Source: Muribaculaceae bacterium | GTDB lineage: Bacteria > Bacteroidota > Bacteroidia > Bacteroidales > Muribaculaceae | DNA length: 64,000 bases | Direction: 5' to 3' | NCBI GenBank assembly: GCA_022510385.1 | Contig: JAFLTQ010000006.1 | Coordinates: 62,001 to 126,000 of the forward strand | Shown: positions 62,895 to 64,000 of the stretch, piece after piece | Layout of the letters: every line of letters begins with the position of its first letter | Position numbering within the stretch: the stretch's first letter is position 1 | Made by a program: the position numbers and the translations under genes | Notes under the pieces: model-generated | Seen by the model: the letters and a program-made list of their open reading frames with translations, nothing else | What the model was told of the DNA's origin: nothing | Database searches by the model: none

Positions 62895-64000
62895 ATGTAC
62901 AACCTGCAAAAATATATAAAACTCTTATCAATTGTTTCTTTGATGTCAGCACTGATGTTTCTGTATTCCTGTCAGTCTGATATCTCACCGGACAATGGAA
63001 ACGAAATTCCAGCCAATGTTTCCGGAGTGATTTTCTCTGCCAAAGTAGATAATTCAGTCACTCCAACTACAAGGGCATTGACTCAGGATCCCGAACCGGT
63101 AAGACAAATTGACTTTCCCAACAACTTCTATATACAAATGGTATTGGAAGATAATCAAGTAGTTCCGGAGAATTCTCAAAAAATATCGTCGGCTACATAT
63201 AGAATACCTTCCGGTTCGCAGGCTTATCTGCAATATAAATATTTTAAGAATGATGTGACACCCGACACAAAACAAGGATTGAACTGGGGCAATGCAACAG
63301 TAACCTATAATTTCTGGAGTTGGACCACTCCATGGAAAGATGAATTCAATATTGTAAAGGAAGAAGATCCTAATGATCCGGATACACCTGTAACCGGAGA
63401 GCCGGAGAATCAGGAACCGGAACAGGAAATAATACCCGATCTGACCCCACAGTTTGTGCCCATCAAGTCTACAACAAAATTCGGACAAAATGATCGTCCT
63501 GACAATAATAATGCCTATCTCGAGCAGTTTATAGGAGCAAAATCAGGGCCACATAGTTTTAAATCTACAGGTAATGGTGAAGTAGACCTACAATTCCGTC
63601 ATCTCGTGTCGAAAATTATAATCACCAGATTTTCTTTCATTGATATGTATGGATCAACAAAAGATGGAGAGAAAGCCTACATTACCTTCCTAAACATGCC
63701 TGAAGGTTTCATGTTTTATCCACATCCCGACGGCACTGAAGAGTATATCGGTGCAGATGGTCAGACACATACTTTACAAGCAGACGGAGCACCTATTGCC
63801 GTAGGAGATTTTGAGCATGCCTCAAAGGTGAAGGGGCCCACATTTGCAATAAATAATGAAGGGATTTATGACAAAGATGGAAATCTTACCGGTGGGGATC
63901 TTGATATGTTCTATATATGTCCGGAAGTGGATTTCTCTAAAATAGAATTTATGGTTGTGATGAATAATCCCGACTACAACAAGAGAGGAGCCTATTTCGG
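62895..64000 (+). CDS. Fimbrillin-like lipoprotein, 3' end beyond window
   Basis: Not in the track because it runs off the end. It starts MYNLQKYIKLLSIVSLMSAL, lipobox MFLYSC-Q. SVTPTTR-ALTQ is the candidate Arg site, about 43 residues on. A PND/EPENQEPE-rich linker near residue 160 is followed by VDLQFRHLVSKIIITRFSFI, the conserved fimbrillin strand with the L-V-S-K motif. 368 codons are visible. A further minor subunit of the same operon, 41 bp after the previous stop. Confidence 0.78.
   Translation, partial: MYNLQKYIKLLSIVSLMSALMFLYSCQSDISPDNGNEIPANVSGVIFSAKVDNSVTPTTRALTQDPEPVRQIDFPNNFYIQMVLEDNQVVPENSQKISSATYRIPSGSQAYLQYKYFKNDVTPDTKQGLNWGNATVTYNFWSWTTPWKDEFNIVKEEDPNDPDTPVTGEPENQEPEQEIIPDLTPQFVPIKSTTKFGQNDRPDNNNAYLEQFIGAKSGPHSFKSTGNGEVDLQFRHLVSKIIITRFSFIDMYGSTKDGEKAYITFLNMPEGFMFYPHPDGTEEYIGADGQTHTLQADGAPIAVGDFEHASKVKGPTFAINNEGIYDKDGNLTGGDLDMFYICPEVDFSKIEFMVVMNNPDYNKRGAYF

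Overview
The window is a 64 kb chromosomal stretch from a member of the Bacteroidales, most likely Muribaculaceae-like. That family-level placement is inferred. The evidence is the -7 motif TAnnTTTG in front of many genes, a MurF-Alr fusion, a Mfa-type (type V) fimbrial operon, DUF3575, DUF3868 and DUF5063 proteins, FISUMP-domain lipoproteins, and intergenic heptamer repeats (GAGTTKT) of a kind seen in this order. It mixes ordinary housekeeping blocks with accessory islands, and the repeats mark many of the boundaries.

Layout. 1-3.6 kb: 3' end of clpB, a pyrF-pyrE-pyrB operon in which PyrB carries a PyrI-like zinc tail, and xseB. 3.6-7.8 kb (minus strand): murF-alr fusion and a secreted GH51 arabinofuranosidase. 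7.8-11.5 kb: a HipB regulator with a truncated HipA N-terminal stub, 1 kb of repeat DNA, and an intact HigBA toxin-antitoxin module plus a third small gene, bracketed by copies of one terminator-like hairpin. 11.6-25.8 kb (minus strand): a surface-glycan locus with six glycosyltransferases, one further GT2-like transferase of uncertain class, a Wzy-like polymerase, a Wzx flippase, one intact and one broken acyltransferase, and an SDR, Gfo/Idh/MocA and acylneuraminate-cytidylyltransferase-like trio. Its middle is markedly AT-rich. 25.9-27.3 kb: an MNT nucleotidyltransferase antitoxin with a truncated HEPN partner, then more repeat DNA. 27.3-40.3 kb: housekeeping genes (M23 peptidase, ndk, MscS channel, GNAT, metF, yicC, gmk, nadD, DUF5063, M18 aminopeptidase, tig, clpP, clpX, tRNA-Arg).

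40.3-47.0 kb is a second accessory segment. It holds a 54-aa protein overlapping a GNAT (possible toxin-antitoxin pair), a small XRE regulator with a zinc-ribbon-like tail, two tandem transcription units that look like structured non-coding RNAs, a decayed PIN-type module, a secreted orphan, a 159-bp tandem repeat and two lipoproteins, one of them with FISUMP domains. 47.2-64 kb is one long plus-strand fimbrial operon: DUF3575, DUF3868/OmpA-like, Mfa1 major subunit, Mfa2-like anchor and at least five further lipoproteins. The last one runs off the window.

How parts work together. The pyr genes give the last de novo steps to UMP together with an early step (aspartate transcarbamylase). clpP and clpX form a protease next to trigger factor. 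The glycan locus has the parts of a Wzx/Wzy pathway. The fimbrial lipoproteins share a lipobox and, in six of eight, an Arg-containing processing-type site, as expected for pilins exported as lipoproteins and matured by an Arg-specific protease. A recurring theme is toxin-antitoxin decay: three modules keep an antitoxin or fragment while the toxin is cut short. The candidates most worth follow-up are the tandem RNAs at 41.75-42.19 kb, the repeated module in the fimbrial lipoproteins, the 54-aa/GNAT pair and the PyrB zinc-tail fusion.
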